DNA from: Micromonospora haikouensis
GTDB lineage: Bacteria > Actinomycetota > Actinomycetes > Mycobacteriales > Micromonosporaceae
Direction: 5' to 3'
Assembly (NCBI RefSeq): GCF_900091595.1
Contig: NZ_FMCW01000024.1
Location: 1 to 64,000, forward strand
DNA length: 64,000 nucleotides
The translations under genes were made by a program, and so were the position numbers. The notes beneath the pieces are model-generated. The model searched no databases. It had not been told where the DNA came from and saw only the letters and a list, made by a program, of their open reading frames with translations. This document shows, in pieces, positions 52,009 through 59,791 of this stretch (positions are counted from its first letter, which is position 1; each line of letters begins with the position of its first letter).

Positions 52009-52986
52009 TCACGCCCGGCCGATGGCGAAGGCCTGGCCCGTCGCTGCGGTCTCCTGCTCGGCGCGGAACCACCGCACGGTGTCGGCGAGCCCTTGCCGTA
52101 GGGGCCGAGGCCGGAAGTCGATGACTCCGCCCAAGACGTCGACGTCCGGGAGACGACTCTCGGTGCCCGCGCTCTCGGCGGGGACCGAGACGATCCTTTC
52201 CGGCGCGTCGAGCAGCTCGAAGACGAGTCTGGCCAGGTCCAGGCCCGACACTGCCTCGGCCGTTCCGATCGTCACCACATCGCGGTGACCTCGGCCGAGC
52301 AACTGCAGGGTCGCTCGTACCGCGTCGGTGACATACATGAACGTGCGTAGGTCCTTGCCGTCGCCGCGGACGTGGACGGTGCCGCCGCTGACGACCCGGG
52401 TCAGCAACTCGGGTATCTCCCGCGCGTTCCGGCCGAATCGATCACGCGGGCCGTACAGGTCGGTGTATCGCGGCAGCAGAATCTGCATGCCGTACTGCTT
52501 CTGGTGCAGCCCGGCCTGGAACTCGGAGAACCTCTTGGCGAGTGCGTAGCCGTCGTGGTTGTCGACTCTCGCGGCCGGCTCGTGTCGGACGTCTGCGGAT
52601 CCCGCGATGCTGATGGTGGGAATCTCCGCATCCCGGGCGGCACCGAGTACGTGGGACGTGAGAAGGACGTTCGTCTCCAGGATGTGCGCCGCGTTGCGCT
52701 TCCTGAAGTCGGCGTTCCCCTCCAACCCGGCGCAATGGAAGACGGCGTCGAAGCGTGGCGCCGCCGTGCGGAGGAAGGCCCTGAGAACGGCGTCGTCCAG
52801 CAGGTTCAGTTGTACGATCCGCAGGTTGCCGCTGTTCGGCAGCCGGACGCGCCGCCTCGGGTCCGTATCACGCGTCGTCGCCGACACGTGCGCGCCCTGC
52901 GCCAGCAACTCCTCGACGAAGTGCGAGCCCAGGAAGCCCAGACCGCCGGTGACCAGAACGTGTCTTCCTAGCCATGGACCTTCCAT
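52009..52986 (-). CDS. NAD-dependent epimerase/dehydratase (extended SDR)
   Basis: The product has 325 residues. VLVTGGLGFLGSHFVEELL is the Rossmann glycine motif, VFHCAGLEGNADFRKRNAAH the substrate/nicotinamide region, and DGYALAKRFSEFQ the YxxxK catalytic pair, followed by LLPRYTDLYGPRDRFGRNA. It belongs with the NDP-sugar epimerases and dehydratases. In this cluster it could prepare a sugar donor for the glycosyltransferase at 48361 or edit the nucleoside sugar. ATG at 52986 follows GGAGAGG with about 4-5 bases spacing. The Thr/Ser of the usual S/T-Y-K triad is in the SIAGSADV segment. Confidence 0.82.
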   Translation of the reverse strand: MEGPWLGRHVLVTGGLGFLGSHFVEELLAQGAHVSATTRDTDPRRRVRLPNSGNLRIVQLNLLDDAVLRAFLRTAAPRFDAVFHCAGLEGNADFRKRNAAHILETNVLLTSHVLGAARDAEIPTISIAGSADVRHEPAARVDNHDGYALAKRFSEFQAGLHQKQYGMQILLPRYTDLYGPRDRFGRNAREIPELLTRVVSGGTVHVRGDGKDLRTFMYVTDAVRATLQLLGRGHRDVVTIGTAEAVSGLDLARLVFELLDAPERIVSVPAESAGTESRLPDVDVLGGVIDFRPRPLRQGLADTVRWFRAEQETAATGQAFAIGRA

Positions 52987-53037
52987 CGAGCCTCTCCATC
53001 GCGTGAGTGCGTCGGCATCCCTGAGATCGACACTTGT

Positions 53038-54504
53038 TCATCGGATGGGCATCGTCGTCGCTGCCGGATCGCTTTCCAGCGGGCGTCCCTCGAGATAACC
53101 GGCTGACGTCTGCACCCGCACGTCCACGCGGGCGCGATACTCGGGCAGACTCCGCGCGCCCACATAGCTGAGCGTGGAACGCAGACCGGCAGTGATCTCG
53201 TCGAGTACGTCCTCGGCGCCCGGCCGGTCCGGACGCAGATACGCCTTCGCATCGGATACGCCTTCCTCGAACACCAGCCGCCGGGCCCGCTCCGCGGGCA
53301 ACAGCGTGGCGAACCGGTTGGCAGCCGCCCGGCGCGAGGCCATCCCGAAGTTCTCCTTGAATCCGCGCCCGGCGGCGTCGCGGCGCAACTGTCCGGGCGA
53401 CTCGTGCGTGGCCGCGAACATCGATCCGATCATGACGTTGGAGGCGCCCGCTGCGATCGCCAGCGCCACGTCGCGAGGATGGCGGCAACCACCGTCGGAC
53501 CACACGTGCGCGCTGATCTCCCGGGCGGCTCGCGCGCACTCGAGCACGGCGCTGAACTGCGGGCGTCCGACGCCGGTCATCATTCGCGTGGTGCACATGG
53601 CCCCCGGCCCGATGCCCACCTTGACGATGTCTGCGCCGGCTTGCACCAGGTCACGGACACCCTCGGCGGTCACCACGTTCCCCGCCACCAGCACGACTTC
53701 CGGCGCCAGTTGGCTCAGCATCTCGCGGACGGCGCTGACCGCCTCGATCATCCGTTCCTGGTGACCGTGCGCGGTGTCCAACACCAGCACATCGGCGCCG
53801 GCATCGATGAGACGCTTGGTGCGCAGCCCCGGATCTCCGTTGAGGCCCAGGGCGGCGCCCACCCGCAGGCGACCCTGTCGGTCGAGGGCCGGCTGATACA
53901 ACATCGACCGCAGCGCCTGGCGAGCGGTCAGCACACCGGCGAGCGCCCCGGCCGTGTCGACGATCACCGCCAGTTCGGCGTCGGCTTCGTCCAGGGCGGT
54001 CAGTGCCCGGGCCGGGTCGATGTCTTCGGTCTGGAGAAGCGGCGCAGACATGATCTGTTCGGCAGTGTGTCGTGGATCGGCTGCCGCGAGTGCCGCCGCC
54101 GTCACGACGCCCACCGCACGGTTGCCTTCGACGACCACGACGGCCTGGTGCGCCCGAAGGTCCATGTGGGCCGCGATGGCCGACGCCGGTCGGTCGGGCG
54201 GTACGGTCACCGGCGTGTCGAACCGGACGTGCCGGCTCTTCACCCAGCGGATGGCGTCGCAGACAGCCTCGTCCGGGAGATCTTGGGGGAGGATCGCCAA
54301 GGCGCCACGACGCGCCAGCGTTTCGGCCATCCGTCGCCCCGACACCGCATTCATGTTCGCGGCCACGATGGGGACGTGGGTCCCGGTGCCGTCGTCGGTA
54401 CGCAGGTCGACCGAGTGCCGCGAGTGCACAGCCGATCGCGCCGGCATGATGAAGGCGTCCGCGAACGTCAGCTCGCGATCCGGCAGAAACCGTTGCTGAT
54501 CCAT
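53038..54504 (-). CDS. guaB1: GuaB1-type IMP dehydrogenase/GMP reductase family protein
   Basis: The product has 488 residues. PIVAANMNAVSGRRMAETLA and RGALAILPQDL open the barrel; a CBS pair (about 95-215) is inserted; GADVLVLDTAHGHQERMIEA, AGNVVTAEGVRDLVQAGADI, VGIGPGAMCTTRMMTGVG (catalytic Cys) and WSDGGCRHPRDVALAIAAGA follow. This architecture is that of actinobacterial GuaB1, which in mycobacteria acts as a GMP reductase rather than IMPDH. In the cluster it would steer guanine nucleotides to IMP and adenine nucleotides, or be a resistant paralogue (inferred). It ends 9 bases before the next unit and begins 9 bases after the adenosine deaminase gene. Confidence 0.85.
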   Translation of the reverse strand: MDQQRFLPDRELTFADAFIMPARSAVHSRHSVDLRTDDGTGTHVPIVAANMNAVSGRRMAETLARRGALAILPQDLPDEAVCDAIRWVKSRHVRFDTPVTVPPDRPASAIAAHMDLRAHQAVVVVEGNRAVGVVTAAALAAADPRHTAEQIMSAPLLQTEDIDPARALTALDEADAELAVIVDTAGALAGVLTARQALRSMLYQPALDRQGRLRVGAALGLNGDPGLRTKRLIDAGADVLVLDTAHGHQERMIEAVSAVREMLSQLAPEVVLVAGNVVTAEGVRDLVQAGADIVKVGIGPGAMCTTRMMTGVGRPQFSAVLECARAAREISAHVWSDGGCRHPRDVALAIAAGASNVMIGSMFAATHESPGQLRRDAAGRGFKENFGMASRRAAANRFATLLPAERARRLVFEEGVSDAKAYLRPDRPGAEDVLDEITAGLRSTLSYVGARSLPEYRARVDVRVQTSAGYLEGRPLESDPAATTMPIR

Positions 54505-54513
54505 GGCGGCCCG

Positions 54514-55506
54514 TCAGCTCCTCACCAGGTCGGCCAGGCGCGAGCGCACCGGCTCGGCACAAGCGGCGCCGGCCAGGCCCGCCGACCAGGCCGCCGCCGC
54601 GCTCAGCCCGAGCCCGGCGGCAAGATCGTGCTCGCGTCGCAGGTCGGTGTTGAACATCGCGGGGTCGTCGGTGCCCACGGTGCAGCGCGCCCCCGCGGCG
54701 AGCAGCCGTGGCAACGGATGCGCCGCCAGCTCCGGCACAGCTCCGGTACGCAGGTTCGACGTCGGGCAGACGTCCAGCACGATGCCCCGCTCGACGACCT
54801 CTGCAAGCAGATCGGGGTCGCGCCAGGCGCCGATGCCGTGCCGGATCCGGCGCGGCCCATACGGCAGGACTTCCCGGACAGACTCCGCGTCGTCGTTCTC
54901 GCCGGCGTGGGGCAGGAAGGTGAGACCGGCATCAGCAGCGAATTTCAACGCCCTGTCGTACCCGGCGAGTGGCGCCGCCGCAGGCCTGCCCCCGACGCCC
55001 AGCCCCACGACGCCCCGGTCCGCATAGGCGGTGGCGATCCGGGCGCACTCCTCGGCGAGGGATACGTCGATGCCTCGGTAGAACTCGGGAGTGAGTCGGA
55101 CGGTCACGCCGAAGCGATCCTCGGCCTCCGCGACGCCCTCGCAGTAGCCGGTGAACATCTCGTGCCAGTCCACCCCACGCTGGGCGCGTTCGGCCGGTGA
55201 GAAGATCGCCTCGACGTAGACGCCGCCCTGCTCCGCGACCTGACCGATGTAGTCGACGGTGATCCGCCGGAAGTCGTCCGCGGTGCGCAGGCAGTTGGTG
55301 GTGGTGATCCAGGTGGTGATGAAGTCCTTCAGGCTGGTGAAACGGTAAAGTGGGGCCAGCCCGTCGACGGTGTCCGCAGGCAGTCGGATGTCGTTGTTTC
55401 GCGCCACTTCGAGCAGCGTGGCCGGCCGTACGGTTCCTTCCAGGTGGACATGCAGCTCCATCATCGGCAGCGTGTTCGAAGGGCTGAGGGCGCTACCTTC
55501 CACCAT
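54514..55506 (-). CDS. add: Adenosine deaminase
   Basis: The product has 330 residues. ELHVHLEGTVRPATLLEVA carries the HxH zinc ligands (His19, His21), LPHAGENDD the third His region, RIRHGIGAWRDP the catalytic His and CTVGTDDPAMFNTDLR the Asp zinc ligand and neighbour, so the active site is complete. Adenosine or an adenosine analogue would be converted to the inosine form. ATG at 55506 has GGAAGGA 6 bases upstream. Coformycin-type products inhibit this enzyme, so a cluster copy could be a less sensitive target, a control of adenosine supply or a product-modifying step. It lies 9 bases upstream of guaB1. Confidence 0.9.
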   Translation of the reverse strand: MVEGSALSPSNTLPMMELHVHLEGTVRPATLLEVARNNDIRLPADTVDGLAPLYRFTSLKDFITTWITTTNCLRTADDFRRITVDYIGQVAEQGGVYVEAIFSPAERAQRGVDWHEMFTGYCEGVAEAEDRFGVTVRLTPEFYRGIDVSLAEECARIATAYADRGVVGLGVGGRPAAAPLAGYDRALKFAADAGLTFLPHAGENDDAESVREVLPYGPRRIRHGIGAWRDPDLLAEVVERGIVLDVCPTSNLRTGAVPELAAHPLPRLLAAGARCTVGTDDPAMFNTDLRREHDLAAGLGLSAAAAWSAGLAGAACAEPVRSRLADLVRS

Positions 55507-55551
55507 CGAAGGTCCTTCCTGGAAAGGCTCTCAGCGCTTGCTCGGTGTGGC

Positions 55552-56298
55552 TCACACCGACTCCTCGAACGCTGGCACGACACCCACGACCGTGGGCTCG
55601 TCCGCACGGGCCAGCCGCCGGTTCAGCGTGCCCACGGACGGGTCGAGCAGTTGACCCACCGCGTCGATCAGGGTCTCGACGATGGGGACACCCAACTCCT
55701 GGAAATGCTCGCGGGCGTGCAACGCGTCCTCACCCGGGTGGTAGAGCAGACAGTGGGCACCGCATGCCTGAGCCGCGCGGGCGTCGTCCACGCTGTCGCC
55801 GATCACGACGGCGCGATCCGCCCTGATGCCCTGGCGGTCCAGATGCTCGGCCAGGTGTGGGGCCTTACGGGTGAGGACACCGATGGTCCCGTCGACCCTG
55901 GTGAAGAACTCCGAGATGCCGGTTCTCTCGATCAGGGGGACGAGCCGGTCGTGCGGGTGCATGGACAGCAGTGACTGGCTGCGGTTGGCGGTGCGCCACA
56001 GCGACATCGCATCGATGGAGTCGTGGGTCAGCATGATGTTGTCCCGGTACCGCTGATAGGCCGCCTGGAAGCACTCGTCCAGTTGGGCTTGCTCCTCGTC
56101 GGACAGGACGCGTCCGGCCAGCCGGTTGTAGAACACGGGGATCGGCTGCGTGTGCTCGCGCTGATAGTCCGCGACGGTTATGGGCGGCATGCCGCACATG
56201 GCGAACGCTTGGATGGTCGCGTCGATCAGCGCGCGGCTGTCTCCGAAGATGGTGCCGTTCCAGTCCCAAACAATGTGTTCGACAAATGAGTTGACCAT
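55552..56298 (-). CDS. HAD-superfamily hydrolase (phosphatase-like) with DWNGT motif
   Basis: The product has 248 residues. HIVWDWNGTIFGDSRALIDA is motif 1, in which the second Asp of DxDGT is Asn, as in several actinomycete HAD phosphatases. NRSQSLLSMHPHDRLVPL is motif 2 (Ser), LTRKAPHLAEHL holds the Lys, and AVVIGDSVDDARAAQACGA is motif 4 (DxxxD). The helical cap (about 20-90) is of the phosphoglycolate-phosphatase type. It could remove the 5'-phosphate from a nucleotide intermediate. ATG at 56298 follows AGAGGA and comes 1 base after the stop of the preceding HAD gene. Confidence 0.82.
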   Translation of the reverse strand: MVNSFVEHIVWDWNGTIFGDSRALIDATIQAFAMCGMPPITVADYQREHTQPIPVFYNRLAGRVLSDEEQAQLDECFQAAYQRYRDNIMLTHDSIDAMSLWRTANRSQSLLSMHPHDRLVPLIERTGISEFFTRVDGTIGVLTRKAPHLAEHLDRQGIRADRAVVIGDSVDDARAAQACGAHCLLYHPGEDALHAREHFQELGVPIVETLIDAVGQLLDPSVGTLNRRLARADEPTVVGVVPAFEESV

Positions 56299-56299
56299 G

Positions 56300-57592
56300 T
56301 CATCCTCTCGCCTCAGGCAGGCCTCGCCGGACAGCGACAACGGCGTCCAGCAGATGAGCCACGCCGTCATGATCGTTTCCAGGGATGATCATGTCGGCGA
56401 CGTCCACTATGCGGCGGTCCGCGTTCCCTACCGCCACCGCTATGCCCGAACGATCCAGCATCGGCAGGTCGTTGGGCATGTCACCGATCGTAGCGACGGC
56501 CGTGGTCGGAAGACCGGCGGCGGCCGCGATGGCGTCGACAGCCTCTCCTTTCGTCGCGTGAATGTCCGAGATTTCGAGAAATCGCTGCGTGGAGTACGTC
56601 ACCAGATATTCGTCGCCCAGAGCTGCGGACACAGCGGGAGCGAGCGTTTCCGCGGACAATTGGGCATGAGCTGCCAACACCTTGAGCATTCCGCCATCGC
56701 TCAGCGCGTCGGACACCGATCCGGCGCACACCTGGCTGCTCCATTCGTGTGCGAGGTCGGCCGGAAACCCGGGATCCAGGAACAGCCGGCTCTCGTCCAC
56801 CGCACCGAGCACCAGCTCCGGGAACCAGAGGTGCAGGTGCCGGGCCACTTCGGCCGCCCGCTCCCCGTCGAGGACCCGGCGATGCAGCACCCGGCCGTCA
56901 GGGTCCAGCACGATCGCGCCGTTGCTTGCCGCGACGTATCCGTGCAGGCCCGCCGAGCTCAGCAGGTCTCGGGTGTCGGCCAGGGGACGGCCGGTCACGA
57001 AGGCCAGCTGTATGCCCTCATCGCGTGCCCGCCGCACGGCCGCGCCGACCCGTGCGGTCACCTCACCCCTCCCGTTCAGCATCGTGCCGTCCAGGTCCAT
57101 CGCCACCAGATCGACTCCGCGCAACGCCGTGGCCGGATCGGCCGTGACCGCGGGACCGAATGGCGGCCGGATACGCATCCACAGGGGGCATCCGGTGATC
57201 CGTAGCGAGCTGAGACTGTCACCGGACCACACGACCTCGACCTGGACGGTGCCGACCAGCCTCGTCGTCACCCGGTCCGGCGCCAGCGGCAACCAGAGCC
57301 AGCCATCGTCGTAGGCCGGTCCACCTCGCGCGGCCGGGTTTCGGACGTGCACGTCGGCAAGCGCGTCCGGGGCGTCGAGCAGGTCGATCGCGCTGAACCG
57401 GTCGCCGGCGAACGACACCATGACGCGGCTCGTGAACGATGCTCTCTGCTGCCGGCCGTTCGGCGGAGTGGGCCAGTCGAGCCCGGCCGTGCCCGTCCTC
57501 GGATTCCAGTACCCACGTACCTCCGGCTCGGGCACACCGAGAGGTCCCGGAGTCGTCTGCGCGGACGAATGTGTCTCTGCTCGGTTGGCCAC
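56300..57592 (-). CDS. Cof-type HAD hydrolase with an unknown N-terminal domain
   Basis: The product has 430 residues. From about residue 160 a complete Cof/IIB HAD phosphatase is visible: LVAMDLDGTMLNGRG, QLAFVTGRPLADTRDLL, SNGAIVLDPDGRVLHRR, the Lys in DIHATKGEAVDAI and IGDMPNDLPMLDRSGI. The first about 155 residues (RVMVSFAGDRFSAIDLLDA, GWLWLPLAPDRVTTRLV, VEVVWSGDSLSSLRITG) look like an all-beta domain I do not recognise. The GTG at 57592 has AAGGAGGAG 6 bases upstream, so the extra domain is really translated. It could target the phosphatase to a nucleoside or glycan substrate. Confidence 0.82.
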   Translation of the reverse strand: MANRAETHSSAQTTPGPLGVPEPEVRGYWNPRTGTAGLDWPTPPNGRQQRASFTSRVMVSFAGDRFSAIDLLDAPDALADVHVRNPAARGGPAYDDGWLWLPLAPDRVTTRLVGTVQVEVVWSGDSLSSLRITGCPLWMRIRPPFGPAVTADPATALRGVDLVAMDLDGTMLNGRGEVTARVGAAVRRARDEGIQLAFVTGRPLADTRDLLSSAGLHGYVAASNGAIVLDPDGRVLHRRVLDGERAAEVARHLHLWFPELVLGAVDESRLFLDPGFPADLAHEWSSQVCAGSVSDALSDGGMLKVLAAHAQLSAETLAPAVSAALGDEYLVTYSTQRFLEISDIHATKGEAVDAIAAAAGLPTTAVATIGDMPNDLPMLDRSGIAVAVGNADRRIVDVADMIIPGNDHDGVAHLLDAVVAVRRGLPEARG

Positions 57593-57641
57593 CGGATGCT
57601 CCTCCTTGCAGGCCCACGGATGTGGGCGTTCCACTCGTCTG

Positions 57642-58361
57642 CTAAACCGACTGCAGGCGATCCAGACCGGCGACGACCGGAGGACCGAGTGACGCCGGTC
57701 GTAACTCGATCTCACCAACCGCGACGTCTGACGGGTTCAGGACGAGGTCGCGAACGACCTTGGCCACCGAAACCGTCGACATCTTCATCGGGGATCGGTC
57801 GCCGTCCTCGTTCGCGATCGCTCCGGGGCTGACCAGCGAGGTCCGGACGCCGTACGGGCGTTCCTCCAGCAACAAGACCTCACACAGCGCCTTGAGCGCG
57901 GCTTTGGTGGCGCAATACGACAGCCCGCTTTCGAAGAACCGGGTGCCCGCGTGACTGCCCATCAGCACGATGGAGCCTTGCGACCGGCGCAACAGGGGCA
58001 GCGTCTGCTGGACCGTCGCCACGATCGACGTCAGGTTCACCGTCAGTGCAGCGTTCCAGCGCTGCATGTCGATGTCGGCGACCGGGGCGAAGTAGCGATC
58101 CACCGCGTTGGTCACCAGCGCGTCGAGTCGATCGACCCGCTGGAGGACCTCGGTGATCGCCGCGCTGAGTTCTGCCGGCTCGGACAGATCGCAGATGATC
58201 TCCGTGGGGCTGCCGGACGGATTTCGGTTGAGCTCCCAGACCTGCATCCCGGCCTCGGCGAGCTCGGCCGCGATCGCCCGGCCGGTGCCCCGGTTGGCGC
58301 CCGTCACCAGAGCCACCCGCTCCGGCGATCGGTCCGGCTGTTCGTCAACCCTCGCGTACAT
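57642..58361 (-). CDS. Short-chain dehydrogenase, candidate CofA/PenB-like keto-nucleotide reductase
   Basis: The product has 239 residues. RVALVTGANRGTGRAIAAEL binds the cofactor, ICDLSEP follows beta3, ALVTNAVDRYF replaces the common NNAG, VLMGSHAGTRFFESGLSYCA with ATKAALKAL gives Ser, Tyr and Lys of the catalytic set, and TSLVSPGAIANED is the C-terminal motif. In coformycin (CofA) and pentostatin (PenB) biosynthesis an SDR next to a SAICAR-synthetase homologue reduces the 8-keto intermediate; the same pairing here suggests that role (inferred). ATG at 58361 overlaps the SAICAR-synthetase-like gene by 17 bases, so expression is coupled. Confidence 0.82.
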   Translation of the reverse strand: MYARVDEQPDRSPERVALVTGANRGTGRAIAAELAEAGMQVWELNRNPSGSPTEIICDLSEPAELSAAITEVLQRVDRLDALVTNAVDRYFAPVADIDMQRWNAALTVNLTSIVATVQQTLPLLRRSQGSIVLMGSHAGTRFFESGLSYCATKAALKALCEVLLLEERPYGVRTSLVSPGAIANEDGDRSPMKMSTVSVAKVVRDLVLNPSDVAVGEIELRPASLGPPVVAGLDRLQSV

Positions 58362-59076
58362 GGCCGAGCAAGACCTCCCACCTGGTGACGAGTTCCTCCT
58401 CGGTGGCGCCCTGGCGGAACAGGTCCTTGTCCAGCGCCCGACCAGCTTCATCGCGCAACCGCATGCAGTCGGGGGACACCTCCGAGATGATCACGGCACT
58501 GCCGTCCGCCGCGGAGGCGACGACAAGGCAGAAGTCCCACAGATCGAGCGGTGACAGCCAGTCGCGAAGGACCTCGTTGCAGCGCAGGGCGACGTCGTGG
58601 AAACGGTCCACCGGCACGCCGCAGGCGCGCAGGTAGTCCTCCGCGATCGGCTGATCCTCCGGGTCGATGCGGAAGTCGTACTTGACCACGGGGGGCACGA
58701 AGCGGTGTCCCTCGGCGAACAGCCCCGGATACTTCCGGGTCGTCGAGCCGGTGGCCACGTTCTTGACGATGACCTCGAACGGTGGCGCCGGCACATAGTC
58801 GGCGACGTAGGTGATCGCGTCGAGCCGGCCCCGGTACGCCGTCCGTACCCCGACCCGGGCCAGCCGCCCGGCGGCCAGCTCGTAGAAATCCAGTCGCTGG
58901 CGGCCGGTCTCCTGGAACATCTCGTCGCGGTCGTGGGTGAAACTGCGCAGGCTCGGGATCAGCTCCACGACGCAGGTGCCGTCGCCGAGCAGCCACAGCC
59001 GCTTGCTGCGCCCCTCGACATCCGGTGGCCGTGACTTGATCGCCAGATCGGGCTGCTGTACCGCCTTTGTCTTCAC
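58345..59076 (-). CDS. SAICAR-synthetase homologue, candidate CofB/PenC-like diazepine-forming enzyme
   Basis: The product has 243 residues. EGRSKRLWLLGDG resembles the PurC nucleotide-binding start, FEVIVKNVATGSTTRKYPGL matches the VRNxxAGS region, PPVVKYDFRIDPEDQPIAED the next, and SEVSPDCMRLRDEAG with ALDKDLFRQG the DEISPD and LDKDxFR motifs. The first Asp of DEISPD is Ser here. A second, primary-metabolism PurC is expected elsewhere. In coformycin biosynthesis the homologue CofB converts a histidine-pathway intermediate into the diazepine ring; beside the SDR this is the probable role here (inferred). GTG at 59076 has AAGGAGGA 5 bases upstream. Confidence 0.85.
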   Translation of the reverse strand: MKTKAVQQPDLAIKSRPPDVEGRSKRLWLLGDGTCVVELIPSLRSFTHDRDEMFQETGRQRLDFYELAAGRLARVGVRTAYRGRLDAITYVADYVPAPPFEVIVKNVATGSTTRKYPGLFAEGHRFVPPVVKYDFRIDPEDQPIAEDYLRACGVPVDRFHDVALRCNEVLRDWLSPLDLWDFCLVVASAADGSAVIISEVSPDCMRLRDEAGRALDKDLFRQGATEEELVTRWEVLLGHVREG

Positions 59077-59098
59077 GCGTTCCTCCTTGGCGTTGACG

Positions 59099-59791
59099 TC
59101 AGCGCAGCTGCAGGGCGTCCTCGTCGATCCGGGCCGTGTCCGGGTTCGCCCGCCAGGGCTGCGGCAGGTGCGACACGTCGCCCAGACGGTGCAGCGTGGA
59201 GCCCGTCGGCCGGACGGTCAGCCACGACACCGAGGCCACCGACACACCCGCGATGTCGCGGTAACGTGACGGCGGGATTCCGAGGAAGAAGGCCAGCACC
59301 AGGCGCACCGGCGCCTTGTGCGTCACCACCGCGACCGCCGAGCGACCGTGCATGGCATCGCGCACCGCGGCGACGGCGCGGGCCAGCACGTCGAGCCCGG
59401 ATTCGCCGTCCGGCGGCGAGAAGTATGCCGGGTCCAGCTCCCAGCGCTCGTGCTCGGCCGGCACGGGCACATCACTCGGGAGCAGGTTCTCCCAGGTGCC
59501 GAAGTGCAGCTCACGGAGCCGATCGTCGACCACGACCCGCTGGCCGTGCTTCTCGGCGATCATCCGCGCGGTGTGCCGGGCGCGCTGCGCCGGGCTGCTG
59601 ACAACGGCTTCGATTCCGTGCAGGGCCGGATGGTTTCCGATCGCCTCGGCCATCTGCTCACCAACCGGAGTCAGCGCGCTGTCGTGGCTGCCGCAGAAGC
59701 GGCCGGCGAGCGTGCAAGGGGTCTGCCCGTGACGGATCAGGATCAGCCGGCATCCCCGGCCGTCCGGCTCGGCGCGTTGGTCAGCCGGCAT
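59099..59791 (-). CDS. Histidine-phosphatase-family (phosphoglycerate-mutase-like) phosphatase
   Basis: The product has 230 residues. LILIRHGQTPCTLAGRFCGS carries the catalytic RHG, SSPAQRARHTARMIAE the second Arg, DRLRELHFGTWENLLP the acid region and VAVVTHKAPVRLVLAF the second His. It is CobC/PhoE-like and would dephosphorylate small metabolites such as nucleotides or sugar phosphates. In this setting it is one of three candidates for the final 5'-dephosphorylation. ATG at 59791 has GGAG 7 bases upstream and lies 11 bases inside the preceding hydrolase-like gene. Confidence 0.85.
   Translation of the reverse strand: MPADQRAEPDGRGCRLILIRHGQTPCTLAGRFCGSHDSALTPVGEQMAEAIGNHPALHGIEAVVSSPAQRARHTARMIAEKHGQRVVVDDRLRELHFGTWENLLPSDVPVPAEHERWELDPAYFSPPDGESGLDVLARAVAAVRDAMHGRSAVAVVTHKAPVRLVLAFFLGIPPSRYRDIAGVSVASVSWLTVRPTGSTLHRLGDVSHLPQPWRANPDTARIDEDALQLR

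Noticed and set aside
56300..57592. HisG-like ATP-phosphoribosyltransferase in the N-terminal part of the Cof HAD protein
   Set aside because: I looked for it because coformycin/pentostatin clusters may encode HisG, but the 155 residues show no PRPP-binding motif and look all-beta.
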